64,000 bases of DNA from Prescottella equi (GTDB lineage: Bacteria; Actinomycetota; Actinomycetes; Mycobacteriales; Mycobacteriaceae): the NCBI RefSeq assembly GCF_020171745.1, contig NZ_JAIVAH010000007.1:248001-312000 (forward strand), written 5' to 3'. The first letter of the stretch is position 1. Each line of letters opens with the position of its first letter. Made by a program: the position numbers and the translations under genes. Shown piece after piece: positions 17,633-25,791 of the stretch. The notes beneath the pieces were generated by a model. That model made no database searches and was not told the origin of the DNA. It saw only the letters and a program-made list of their open reading frames with translations.

Positions 17633-18259
17633 TCAGGATCGGGGAGCGACCGCGAAGACCAGGTCGACCGTGCGATCGAGCAGGCGATGCACCTCCGCGA
17701 CCTCCTGCCGGCCGAGGCCGAACAGGGTCAGTTCGTGGGCCAGGACCGCCGTCACGATCGCGACGACGTCCGACGCGTCAGCATCGGGAAGATCGTGGAG
17801 GTGTTCCCGATACGAATCGATCACCTCCGAGGAGAACTCCGCGAACAGAGCGCACACGAGCGGGTCGGTGGACTGTCGGAGCAAGGTCTGCAGTCGCAGG
17901 TAGGTCGGGTACTCCTCGAACCGATCGACCGAGTGGTGCAGCCGGACCCGGATGCGTTCGGCCGGAGGCAACCCCGGATCGGGCGCCTCGCCGTGCTTGA
18001 TCGGATCGCCGGCGGACCAGTCGAGCAGCACCGCGGCGTAGAGGTGCTCCTTGGAGGCGAAGTAGCGGTAGACGGTCCCCAGCGCGACGCCCGACCGCTC
18101 GGCGACATCCCGGATCTGGATGCGCTCGAAGTCGTCGGCCACCAGCAACTCACCGGCGGCATCGATGATGCGCTGCCGCCGCTCCCGCTGCCCCTTCGGC
18201 AACGCCGCGGGGTCGGGCAACGTCGGCCTGTCGGGCCGTTCCGGATCGCCTGCACCCAC
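17633..18259 (-). CDS. TetR-family regulator (KstR-like DNA-binding domain)
   Basis: This 208-aa TetR repressor has its helix-turn-helix in IRDVAERSGVALGTVYRYFASKEHL, preceded by QRERRQRIIDAAGELL. This resembles the KstR-type pattern (RERRKRILDA, VAVGTLYRYFPSK) known from steroid and fatty-acid control in mycolata. I chose the GTG at 18259 because GGGAGG lies 9 nt upstream; a GTG at 18310 has no clear ribosome binding site. It is divergent from the BVMO gene (100 bp gap) and upstream of the esterase gene, so it probably controls both. The ligand-binding half is not recognisable by eye. Confidence 0.85.
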   Translation of the reverse strand: MGAGDPERPDRPTLPDPAALPKGQRERRQRIIDAAGELLVADDFERIQIRDVAERSGVALGTVYRYFASKEHLYAAVLLDWSAGDPIKHGEAPDPGLPPAERIRVRLHHSVDRFEEYPTYLRLQTLLRQSTDPLVCALFAEFSSEVIDSYREHLHDLPDADASDVVAIVTAVLAHELTLFGLGRQEVAEVHRLLDRTVDLVFAVAPRS

Positions 18260-18359
18260 GCTCGTACGCCTCCCATCGCGCCCGCCGGGCCGGCGGGACA
18301 ACTGCTGCACCGATGCTACTGACCCCTGCTCACCCCACTACGAAACGAGGTCTACCCCG

Positions 18360-19979
18360 ATGCCGAACAACGATTCCCCCGAGCCGACCTACGACGTCGT
18401 CGTCGCGGGCGCCGGATTCGCCGGCCTGTACGCACTGCACAGCCTGCGCCGGCGCGGCATATCGGTGCGCCTGTTCGAGGCCGGCGACGGTGTGGGCGGG
18501 ACGTGGTTCTGGAACCGCTACCCGGGCGCGCGGTGCGACGTCGACAGCGCCGACTACTCCTACTCGTTCGACGATGCCCTGCAGCAGGAGTGGGAGTGGA
18601 CCGAGCGCTACCCGACGCAGCCCGAGATCCTGCGCTACCTCGAGCACGTCGCCGACCGCTTCGGACTGCGCGAGGACATCACCTTCGGCACCCGAGTGAC
18701 GTCGGCGCACTTCGACGAGGGCAGCGGCCTGTGGACGATCGGCACCGACTCCGATACCGGCAGCGACACCGTCACCGCGCGCTGGACGGTCATGGCGACC
18801 GGCGCGCTCTCGACGGCCCGACTGCCCGCGATCGACGGTCTTGACTCCTTCGCCGGCGAGATCCTGCACACCGCGCAGTGGCCCACGGAGGGTGTCGATT
18901 TCACCGGCAAACGGGTCGGGGTGATCGGCACCGGCTCGTCCGGGGTGCAGGCGATCCCGATGATCGCACAGCACGCGGACCGGCTCACGGTGTTCCAGCG
19001 GACACCCGGATTCGTGATCCCCGCCCGGAACCGCCCGCTCGACGCCGGTGAACTCGCCACGATCAAGGCCGACTACCCGACCCGACGGCAGTTGCAGCGC
19101 GAGTCGCACGGCGGCTGGATCCTCCCGCCGCCCGTCGGATCCGCACTGCAGACCGCACCCGAGGTCCGGGTCAAGGAGTACGAGGCGCGCTGGGCCATGG
19201 GCGGACTCGCCTATCAGACCACGTTCGACGACGTCATGACCGACCTCGCGGCCAACGAGACGTCCGCGGAGTTCGTGCGTTCCAAGATCCGCGAGACCGT
19301 CACCGACCCGGTCACGGCAGAGGCGCTGTGCCCCAAGGGGTATCCCCTCGGGGCCAAGCGAGTCTGCATCGGCACCGACTACTACGAGACCTACAACCGC
19401 GACAACGTCGAACTCGTCGACCTGAGATCCACACCGATCCGGGAGATCGTGCCCGCGGGAATCCGCACCGACGCCGGCGTGCACGACCTCGACACACTGG
19501 TCTTCGCCACCGGATTCGATGCCCTGACGGGCGCGCTGGGTGCGATCGACATCCGCGGCCGGGACGGCGTCAGCCTGCGCGAGACCTGGCAGGACGGTCC
19601 GCGCACTTATCTCGGCGTCGCGGTGGCCGGGTTCCCCAACCTGTTCGTCATCACCGGCCCCGGCAGCCCGTCGGTGCTGTCGAACGTCGTCGTGTCGATC
19701 GAGCAGCACGTCGAGTGGGTGATCGACTATCTCGATCACATGCGCGAACGTGGTGCCCGGTTCGCGGAGGCCACCGCACAGGCGCAGGACGAGTGGGGCG
19801 AGCACCTCACGACGATCGCGGCCGGGAGCATCTACCAGCAGGCCGACTCGTGGTACCTCGGCGCCAACGTGCCGGGCAAGCCGCGCGTCTTCATGCCCTA
19901 CCTCGGCGGCGTCGGCAACTTCCGCAACCTGTGCACGCAGATCGCGGCGGACGACTACCGCGGGTTCACGACGACGTAG
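18360..19979 (+). CDS. Baeyer-Villiger monooxygenase (FAD/NADPH)
   Basis: This 539-aa type I BVMO has the same length as cyclohexanone monooxygenase. The first Rossmann motif GAGFAG is at 17-22, the BVMO fingerprint FAGEILHTAQWP (FxGxxxHxxxWP) at 164-175, and the second Rossmann motif GTGSSG at 190-195. GGTWFWNRYPGARCD and FITGPGSPSVLSN-like segments are also typical. It converts a ketone to an ester or lactone with O2 and NADPH. The ATG has GAGGT 8 nt upstream; the frame is open upstream but overlaps the divergent regulator. The HSL esterase at 16542-17522 is the likely next enzyme. Cyclic, linear or steroid ketone cannot be decided from sequence alone. Confidence 0.93.
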   Translation: MPNNDSPEPTYDVVVAGAGFAGLYALHSLRRRGISVRLFEAGDGVGGTWFWNRYPGARCDVDSADYSYSFDDALQQEWEWTERYPTQPEILRYLEHVADRFGLREDITFGTRVTSAHFDEGSGLWTIGTDSDTGSDTVTARWTVMATGALSTARLPAIDGLDSFAGEILHTAQWPTEGVDFTGKRVGVIGTGSSGVQAIPMIAQHADRLTVFQRTPGFVIPARNRPLDAGELATIKADYPTRRQLQRESHGGWILPPPVGSALQTAPEVRVKEYEARWAMGGLAYQTTFDDVMTDLAANETSAEFVRSKIRETVTDPVTAEALCPKGYPLGAKRVCIGTDYYETYNRDNVELVDLRSTPIREIVPAGIRTDAGVHDLDTLVFATGFDALTGALGAIDIRGRDGVSLRETWQDGPRTYLGVAVAGFPNLFVITGPGSPSVLSNVVVSIEQHVEWVIDYLDHMRERGARFAEATAQAQDEWGEHLTTIAAGSIYQQADSWYLGANVPGKPRVFMPYLGGVGNFRNLCTQIAADDYRGFTTT

Positions 19980-20000
19980 TCGGGCGTCCGAGGTGCCGTG

Positions 20001-20468
20001 TCAGCCGCCGTTGCGGTCCCGCCAGTAGCGGTACACGTCGACGGCGTCGGCACGCTCCTCGTAGCGCATGGGCAGCCGGCGATCCTGCCAAGGCTTGGCG
20101 AACTCGTCGTAGAACGTGGCGAGTTCGAAGTACTTGCGGTCGTCGACGTAGTAGGGCTCGTACTCGTCACGGGTGGTGAGGAAGACGACCTCGTCGGGCG
20201 AGCAGTAGTACAGCGACCCCAGACACATCGGGCACGGGTGGGCGAGAACGTAGATGGTGGTGCCGGTCAGGTGCTCGGTGCCCAGTTCGGTGCAGGCCTG
20301 ACGGACGGCGAGGATTTCGGCGTGGGCGGTGGGGTCACCGGTCTGGGCCACCATGTTGGGGCTCTCGGCGAGTACCTCACCATCCTTGACGATGACGGTC
20401 GCGAACGGGCGGCCGCCTTCGGTGACGTTCCGGCGGGCGAGGTCGATGGTGCGCTGGACGAAGTCCAT
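20001..20468 (-). CDS. CDA-superfamily nucleobase deaminase, GuaD-like
   Basis: This 155-aa zinc deaminase has metal ligands His49 in PTAHAEI, Cys79 and Cys82 in HPCPMCLG, and catalytic Glu51. Size, the C-terminal tail (DRRLPM to YRYWRDRN) and spacing match bacterial guanine deaminases of the GuaD type rather than tRNA adenosine deaminase TadA or cytidine deaminase. Some GuaD members also deaminate the s-triazine ammeline. The ATG at 20468 has AGGAGG 7 nt upstream; the longer open frame upstream is overlap with cynS. It is the third gene of the cynT-cynS operon, 35 bp after cynS, an unusual companion for cyanase. It would release ammonia from its substrate. Confidence 0.82.
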   Translation of the reverse strand: MDFVQRTIDLARRNVTEGGRPFATVIVKDGEVLAESPNMVAQTGDPTAHAEILAVRQACTELGTEHLTGTTIYVLAHPCPMCLGSLYYCSPDEVVFLTTRDEYEPYYVDDRKYFELATFYDEFAKPWQDRRLPMRYEERADAVDVYRYWRDRNGG

Positions 20469-20503
20469 GAGGAGTCCTCCGAAGGTTGGTTGGGGGTGGG
20501 AGA

Positions 20504-20974
20504 TCAGAACGGCTTGGTCGGCAGGTACTTGCCGTTCAGGGTGATGACGGCGCGCTCGCCGCCCTCGGGGTCGGCGACCTTCTGCACGTCGAGGGTGAAG
20601 TTGATCGCGGAGATGATGCCGTCGCCGAACTGCTCGTGGACCAGGGCCTTGAGGGTGGTGCCGTAGACCTGGAGCATCTCGTAGAAGCGGTAGATGGTCG
20701 GGTCGGTCGGGATGCCGCCGGGAATCGAACCACGGGTGGGGACGCACTGCAGCAGCATCGCCGCGTCCTCGTCGAGGCCGAGCAGTTCTGCGACGGCCTC
20801 GGCGGACTTCGCCGGCAGCGGGTGCTGGCCGAGCACCGCGGCGGTGGTGAAGGCCACGGACAGGCCGGATGCATCGGCGATCTGCTGCCAGGAGAGATCC
20901 TTGCGGGTCTTGGCATCGACAGCGGCGACGGCGACGGCCTGGCGGGCGGCGGGATCGAACTGGGACTGGATCAT
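20504..20974 (-). CDS. cynS: Cyanate hydratase (cyanase)
   Basis: This 156-aa protein catalyses bicarbonate-dependent decomposition of cyanate to ammonia and CO2. The catalytic residues Arg96, Glu99 and Ser122 fall at exactly the numbers known for E. coli CynS, within [20 protein letters not shown] and [10 protein letters not shown]. The N-terminal helical domain ([22 protein letters not shown]) is also typical. It forms a decamer in known cases. It lies 54 bp downstream of cynT on the same strand, and the LysR regulator is divergent. CynT supplies bicarbonate for the reaction. Confidence 0.97.
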   Translation of the reverse strand: MIQSQFDPAARQAVAVAAVDAKTRKDLSWQQIADASGLSVAFTTAAVLGQHPLPAKSAEAVAELLGLDEDAAMLLQCVPTRGSIPGGIPTDPTIYRFYEMLQVYGTTLKALVHEQFGDGIISAINFTLDVQKVADPEGGERAVITLNGKYLPTKPF

Positions 20975-21028
20975 GATCGGTTCTTCCTTACTTCTCGGGG
21001 TGGACTGCTTCAGGTGGGGTCGACTACT

Positions 21029-21595
21029 TCAGGCGGACACATCCACGACCTCGCCGGCCGCGATGTCGAATACCCACCCGTGGAGGGCGACCTTGTCCTC
21101 TGCCAGCGCACGGGCGACGGAGGGGTGGGTGGCCAGGTTGGCGAGCTGCGCGTGAACGTTCTGACGGACCAGGGCTCCGACGTCGCCGACCGCGGTGGTG
21201 CGGGCCCGGGAGGCGTCCGCGTGCCGCAGCCATGCGGCCACCGCGGGCGCAGTGCTGAGGTCGTGGCTCTGAGCGATCGCGGTCATCGCACCGCACGCCG
21301 AGTGGCCGCAGACGACGATGTCCCGCACGCCCAGAACGGCGACGGCGTACTCGATGCTCGCTGCCACGCCGTCGGCCTCGGGGGTGTACGCGGGCACCAG
21401 GTTGCCGGCGGTGCGGATGACGAACAGGTCCCCCGGGTCGGTGCCGGTGATCAGTTCGGGAACCACACGGGCGTCGGAGCAACCGATGAACAGCGTGTGC
21501 GGTGTGTGATGGGTGGCCAGGTGAGCGAAGAGTTCCGCCTTTTCCGGGAAGACGTCCTTCCGGAAATGAGCGACTCCTTCGATGAGATCCTGCAT
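21029..21595 (-). CDS. cynT: Beta-class carbonic anhydrase of the cyanate operon
   Basis: This 188-aa beta-carbonic anhydrase has zinc ligands Cys39 and Asp41 (IGCSDARV), His98 and Cys101 (CGHSACGAM), the numbering known for E. coli CynT. It returns CO2 to bicarbonate so that cyanase is not starved of its co-substrate. It is the first gene of the cynT-cynS-deaminase operon. A -10-like TATAGG lies about 50 bp upstream on the minus strand in the 111-bp gap shared with cynR. Ribosome binding site: AAGGAC 5 nt from the ATG. Confidence 0.95.
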   Translation of the reverse strand: MQDLIEGVAHFRKDVFPEKAELFAHLATHHTPHTLFIGCSDARVVPELITGTDPGDLFVIRTAGNLVPAYTPEADGVAASIEYAVAVLGVRDIVVCGHSACGAMTAIAQSHDLSTAPAVAAWLRHADASRARTTAVGDVGALVRQNVHAQLANLATHPSVARALAEDKVALHGWVFDIAAGEVVDVSA

Positions 21596-21646
21596 GGGTC
21601 ACGTCCTTCGTGGGTGGCTTACGCAATCCACCGTGCACGAACTGCA

Positions 21647-21699
21647 CCTATAGAGTCCAAGACTTACTATCCATGCAAACGATTGCTCCCATCTATAGT
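21647..21699. promoter_or_regulatory. Divergent cyn promoter/LysR site
   Basis: CTATAGA (21648-21654) and TCTATAG (21692-21698) form a perfect 7-bp inverted pair 37 bp apart. Each overlaps a -10-like hexamer: TATAGG on the minus strand for cynT (21652-21647) and TATAGT on the plus strand for cynR (21694-21699). The second ends 7 nt before the cynR ATG, so cynR is probably leaderless. A CynR dimer of dimers bridging both sites would explain shared control; inference. Confidence 0.5.
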
Positions 21700-21706
21700 G
21701 AGCGTC

Positions 21707-22663
21707 ATGGCCGCCCTCGAACTGCGCCACCTGCGCTACCTGATCGCCGTCGCCGAACACGGCAACTTCACCCGCGCGGCCGAAGACCTGCACATCTCCC
21801 AGCCCACGCTCTCGCAACAGATCAGGCAACTCGAGCGGGCCGTCGGTGTGCAACTGCTGGACCGCACCGGCCGCACCGTGCGACTCACCGACGCCGGTGC
21901 CGTCTACACCGACCACGCCAGACGCGCACTGCGCGACCTGAACGCCGCCGAACGTGCAGTTCACGACGTCCAGGACCTCTCCCGCGGGCATCTACGACTG
22001 GGCGTCACCCCCACCTTCACCGCCTACCTGATCGGCCCACTCGTCGCCGGACTCCACACCCGCTTCCCCGGCATCGGACTGACCCTCACCGAGACGACTC
22101 AGGACCGCATCGAGGCAGCACTGCTCGCCGACGACCTCGACCTCGGCATCGCCTTCGCGGGCACACACCCGACCGGCATCGCCGCCACCCCGCTCTTCAC
22201 GGAAACCCTCAGCCTGGTGATCGGCGGCTCGCGAACTCCGGGGACACCGGAGACTCCGAAATCCCTAGCCGTGCAGGACCTTCAGGAACAGCCACTCGCA
22301 CTCCTCAGCGGCGACTTCGCCACGCGCGGCCACATCGACGCCTATTTCGCCGACCACCGGATCGAACCTCGAATCATGGTCGAGGCCAACACCATCCAGG
22401 CGCTCACCGAGATCGTGCAACGTACATCCGTGGCCACCGTCCTACCGGACGCGATCACTCACGACCACCCGCACCTCGCCCCCGTCCCACTCGACCCTCC
22501 CCTGCCCGCCCGCACGGTCACGCTCCTGGATCGACGAGGCGCCTATCGCAGCGCCGCGGCCCACGCGTTCATCGGACTCACTCGCGACATCGTCCGTGCC
22601 CGCGGCTACACCCCGCCGCCCGCGGCCCGTGGTTACATGGACTTCGAAGCACGCCGTCCGTGA
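21707..22663 (+). CDS. cynR: LysR-family regulator, CynR-like
   Basis: This 318-aa LysR regulator has an N-terminal winged helix ELRHLRYLIAVAEHGNFTRA followed by LHISQPTLSQQIRQLE, and a periplasmic-binding-like effector domain (LRLGVTPTFTAYLIGPLV). It is divergent from cynTS, the standard arrangement for CynR, which activates the operon with cyanate. The ATG at 21707 fits a leaderless start after TATAGT; an in-frame GTG 9 nt upstream is the alternative. Its C-terminus extends to 22663, 24 bp before ilvD on the same strand, which may allow read-through. Confidence 0.9.
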   Translation: MAALELRHLRYLIAVAEHGNFTRAAEDLHISQPTLSQQIRQLERAVGVQLLDRTGRTVRLTDAGAVYTDHARRALRDLNAAERAVHDVQDLSRGHLRLGVTPTFTAYLIGPLVAGLHTRFPGIGLTLTETTQDRIEAALLADDLDLGIAFAGTHPTGIAATPLFTETLSLVIGGSRTPGTPETPKSLAVQDLQEQPLALLSGDFATRGHIDAYFADHRIEPRIMVEANTIQALTEIVQRTSVATVLPDAITHDHPHLAPVPLDPPLPARTVTLLDRRGAYRSAAAHAFIGLTRDIVRARGYTPPPAARGYMDFEARRP

Positions 22664-22687
22664 CGATCGATCGTTGGGAGCAGCGCC

Positions 22688-24424
22688 GTGACCACCTCGT
22701 CGAAATCCCCGGAGTCGAACACCCCGGAGCAGGGCAGACCGGACATCAAGCCACGCAGCCGCGACGTCACGGACGGGCTCGAGAAGACCGCGGCCCGCGG
22801 CATGCTGCGGGCGGTCGGCATGGGCGACGACGACTGGGACAAGCCGCAGATCGGGATCGGGTCGTCGTGGAACGAGATCACCCCGTGCAACCTGTCGCTG
22901 GACCGACTGGCCGAGGCGTGCAAGGACGGGGTGTTCGCGGCCGGCGGCTACCCGCTCGAGTTCGGCACCATCTCCGTCTCGGACGGCATCTCGATGGGCC
23001 ACGAGGGCATGCACTTCTCGCTGGTGTCCCGGGAGGTGATCGCCGACAGTGTCGAGACCGTGATGCAGGCCGAGCGCCTCGACGGCTCGGTCCTGCTCGC
23101 CGGGTGTGACAAGTCGCTGCCCGGGATGCTCATGGCGGCCGCCCGTCTGAACCTCGCCAACGTCTTCCTCTACGCCGGGTCGATCCTGCCCGGCATCGCG
23201 AAGCTGTCCGACGGCACCGAGAAGGAAGTCACCATCATCGACGCCTTCGAGGCGGTCGGCGCGTGCTCGCGGGGCCTGATGAGCCGCGAGGACGTCGATG
23301 CGATCGAGCGCGCGATCTGCCCCGGCGAGGGTGCGTGCGGCGGTATGTACACCGCCAACACGATGGCGTGCGCGGCGGAGGCACTGGGGATGTCGTTGCC
23401 CGGCAGCGCCGCTCCCCCGGCCACCGACCGGCGGCGCGACGGCTACGCCCGACGCAGCGGGCAGGCCGTGGTCGAGATGCTGCGCCGCGGCATCACCACG
23501 TCGGACATCCTCACCAAGGAGGCGTTCGAGAACGCGATCGCCGTCGTCATGGCGTTCGGCGGCTCCACCAACGCGGTTCTGCACCTGCTCGCGATCGCGC
23601 ACGAGGCGGAAGTGGCGCTCACGCTCGACGACTTCGCCCGCGTCGGGGCGCGCGTCCCGCACCTCGCGGACGTCAAACCGTTCGGAAGGCACGTCATGAT
23701 CGACGTCGACCGCATCGGCGGCGTCCCGGTGATCATGAAGGCCCTGCTCGACGCCGGGTTGCTGCACGGCGACTGCCTCACCGTCACCGGACGCACGCTC
23801 GCCGAGAATCTCGCGGACATCGCGCCGCCCGACCCGGACGGCAAGGTCCTGCGCGCGCTGTCGTCGCCGATCCACCCGACCGGAGGCATCACGATCCTGA
23901 AGGGCTCGCTCGCGCCCGGCGGCGCCGTCGTGAAGTCCGCGGGGTTCGATTCGTCGGTCTTCGAGGGCACCGCAAGGGTTTTCGATCGCGAACGCGCCGC
24001 GATGGATGCGTTGGAGGACGGCACCATCACGGCGGGCGACGTCGTGGTGATCCGCTACGAGGGCCCCAAGGGTGGGCCGGGGATGCGGGAGATGCTGGCG
24101 ATCACCGCCGCGATCAAGGGCGCCGGACTCGGCAAGGACGTGCTGCTGCTCACCGACGGCCGGTTCTCCGGCGGCACCACCGGACTGTGCGTCGGGCACG
24201 TCGCCCCCGAGGCCGTCGACGCCGGACCCGTCGCGTTCGTCCGCGACGGCGACAAGATCCGGCTGGACGTCGCCAACGGCGTCCTCGATCTCCTGGTCGA
24301 CGAGAAGGAGCTCGCCACCCGCCGAAGCGGGTGGGAGCCCCTGCCTCCGCGCTACACGCGCGGCGTCCTGGCGAAGTACACCAAGCTGGTCGGATCCGCC
24401 TCCGACGGCGCCGTGTGCGGATAG
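22688..24424 (+). CDS. ilvD: Dihydroxy-acid dehydratase (IlvD/Edd family)
   Basis: This 578-aa dehydratase uses an Fe-S cluster. The cluster cysteines are visible in NEITPCNLS (about residue 67), [11 protein letters not shown] (about 140) and [13 protein letters not shown] (about 220), and [15 protein letters not shown] is near the C-terminus. In valine/isoleucine synthesis it converts 2,3-dihydroxy-3-methyl acids to 2-oxo acids. The GTG start has GGGAG 7 nt upstream. It is not next to ilvBNC; it stands between cynR and a transporter, so it could be a second copy or a sugar-acid dehydratase of the same family. It converges with the MHS transporter gene 18 bp away, without an obvious terminator. 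Confidence 0.85.
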   Translation: MTTSSKSPESNTPEQGRPDIKPRSRDVTDGLEKTAARGMLRAVGMGDDDWDKPQIGIGSSWNEITPCNLSLDRLAEACKDGVFAAGGYPLEFGTISVSDGISMGHEGMHFSLVSREVIADSVETVMQAERLDGSVLLAGCDKSLPGMLMAAARLNLANVFLYAGSILPGIAKLSDGTEKEVTIIDAFEAVGACSRGLMSREDVDAIERAICPGEGACGGMYTANTMACAAEALGMSLPGSAAPPATDRRRDGYARRSGQAVVEMLRRGITTSDILTKEAFENAIAVVMAFGGSTNAVLHLLAIAHEAEVALTLDDFARVGARVPHLADVKPFGRHVMIDVDRIGGVPVIMKALLDAGLLHGDCLTVTGRTLAENLADIAPPDPDGKVLRALSSPIHPTGGITILKGSLAPGGAVVKSAGFDSSVFEGTARVFDRERAAMDALEDGTITAGDVVVIRYEGPKGGPGMREMLAITAAIKGAGLGKDVLLLTDGRFSGGTTGLCVGHVAPEAVDAGPVAFVRDGDKIRLDVANGVLDLLVDEKELATRRSGWEPLPPRYTRGVLAKYTKLVGSASDGAVCG

Positions 24425-24442
24425 GTTCCCGGCAACGACCGA

Positions 24443-25744
24443 TCAGGCGTCCTCGAGACGGATCCCCTTGGTCTCCCTCATGAACAGGCACGCGAGGCCG
24501 GTGAAGGCGCACAGCACCATGATGTAGATGCTGAACGCCCACCCGATACCCTGCCCCACCAGGAGCTGGTTGAGGTAGGGCGACGATCCGCCGAACACCG
24601 CGACCGAGATCGAGTACGCGAAGCCGATGGCCTGCGTCCGCAGCTTGGTGGGGAAGCTCTCGGACAGGGTCGCCGAGAGGACCGATGCCGGGATCGACAC
24701 CACAAGCAGTGCAACGGTTGTCGCGACGAGCAGCGTCCAGCCCGCGGAGGTGATCATCGCCGTGAGCGGGAACTGCAGCACGAACATCAGTCCGGCGAAT
24801 GCGAAGAGCATCGGTCGTCGGCCGATCCGGTCCGAGAGCAGCCCCCAGAACGGCAGCGACACGAGCGCGATCAACTGGGCGACGACGAGCATCCAGTACG
24901 CGGTGTCCGGATTCATGTTCTTCTGCGTGATCGCGTAGGTCGAGATGTACGACGTCCAGGTGTAGTGCGCCGCAGTGATTCCGGACGTCATGCCGATCAT
25001 CAGCAACACCGCGCGCACGACCGTCGCCCGAGGAATGCGAGGGCTGTCGTCGCCGGCCTGGGCGTCGAAGACCTCGCTTTCCTCCATGCTGCGGCGCAGG
25101 TACAGCGCGACGAGCGCGAGCATCGCACCGATCAGGAACGGGATGCGCCAGCCCCAACTCGCCACCGCACCGTCCGACAGCACCGACGTCACGCCGCCAC
25201 CCACCGAGTACGCGAGCGCGGATCCACCGAAGATGGCGATGAAGGCGACACTTCCCCACATTCCACGGCGGTGCGGTGGCGCGATCTCACTCACGTACGA
25301 GTACGCCGTCGCGGACTCGCCGCCGTGCGCGAATCCCTGAGTGATGCGCGCGGCCAACAGGATCACCGATGCCCAGATGCCGACGGACTCGTACGTCGGC
25401 ATGATGCCGATGACGAGACTGCCGCCGGCCATCATCAGCATCGTGGTCACGAGCACGAACTTGCGGCCCCGCCGGTCCGCGATCCGGCCGAACACGATGC
25501 CGCCGAGCGGTCGCATGAGGAACCCGACCGCGAAGACGGCGAGGGTCGACAACAGGGCGGAGACCGGGTTGGAACTGTCGAACACGACGGCGGCGATGAA
25601 CGGGGCGAACACCGCGTACGCACTCCACTCGTACCACTCCAGCACGTTGCCGACCGCGCTTGCGAGGAGCGACTTCTTCTTCGATCGGATGTCCGATCCG
25701 GACGTCGACGCGAGCCGATCCCTCTCGATGACCTCAGATGCCAC
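24443..25744 (-). CDS. MFS transporter, metabolite:H+ symporter (MHS) family
   Basis: This 433-aa 12-TM transporter has GNVLEWYEWSAYAVFAP at the first helix and GRIADRRGRKFVL in the loop after helix 2, both signatures of the KgtP/ProP/ShiA group, plus ITQGFAHGGESATAYSYVSE. Members import dicarboxylates, shikimate, aromatic acids or osmolytes with protons. The ATG start is followed by a charged N-terminal tail of about 27 residues. It lies 47 bp downstream of an acyl-CoA ligase gene on the same strand, so the pair may be an uptake-plus-activation unit for an organic acid. Confidence 0.9.
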   Translation of the reverse strand: MASEVIERDRLASTSGSDIRSKKKSLLASAVGNVLEWYEWSAYAVFAPFIAAVVFDSSNPVSALLSTLAVFAVGFLMRPLGGIVFGRIADRRGRKFVLVTTMLMMAGGSLVIGIMPTYESVGIWASVILLAARITQGFAHGGESATAYSYVSEIAPPHRRGMWGSVAFIAIFGGSALAYSVGGGVTSVLSDGAVASWGWRIPFLIGAMLALVALYLRRSMEESEVFDAQAGDDSPRIPRATVVRAVLLMIGMTSGITAAHYTWTSYISTYAITQKNMNPDTAYWMLVVAQLIALVSLPFWGLLSDRIGRRPMLFAFAGLMFVLQFPLTAMITSAGWTLLVATTVALLVVSIPASVLSATLSESFPTKLRTQAIGFAYSISVAVFGGSSPYLNQLLVGQGIGWAFSIYIMVLCAFTGLACLFMRETKGIRLEDA

Positions 25745-25791
25745 GGACTACTCCAGCCTTGTCGTTGGATAGGTTTGTCAGATAACGGGAT

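Noticed and set aside
22442-24199. 585-aa minus-strand open frame
   Set aside because: It is the antisense shadow of ilvD, whose cluster cysteines are intact.
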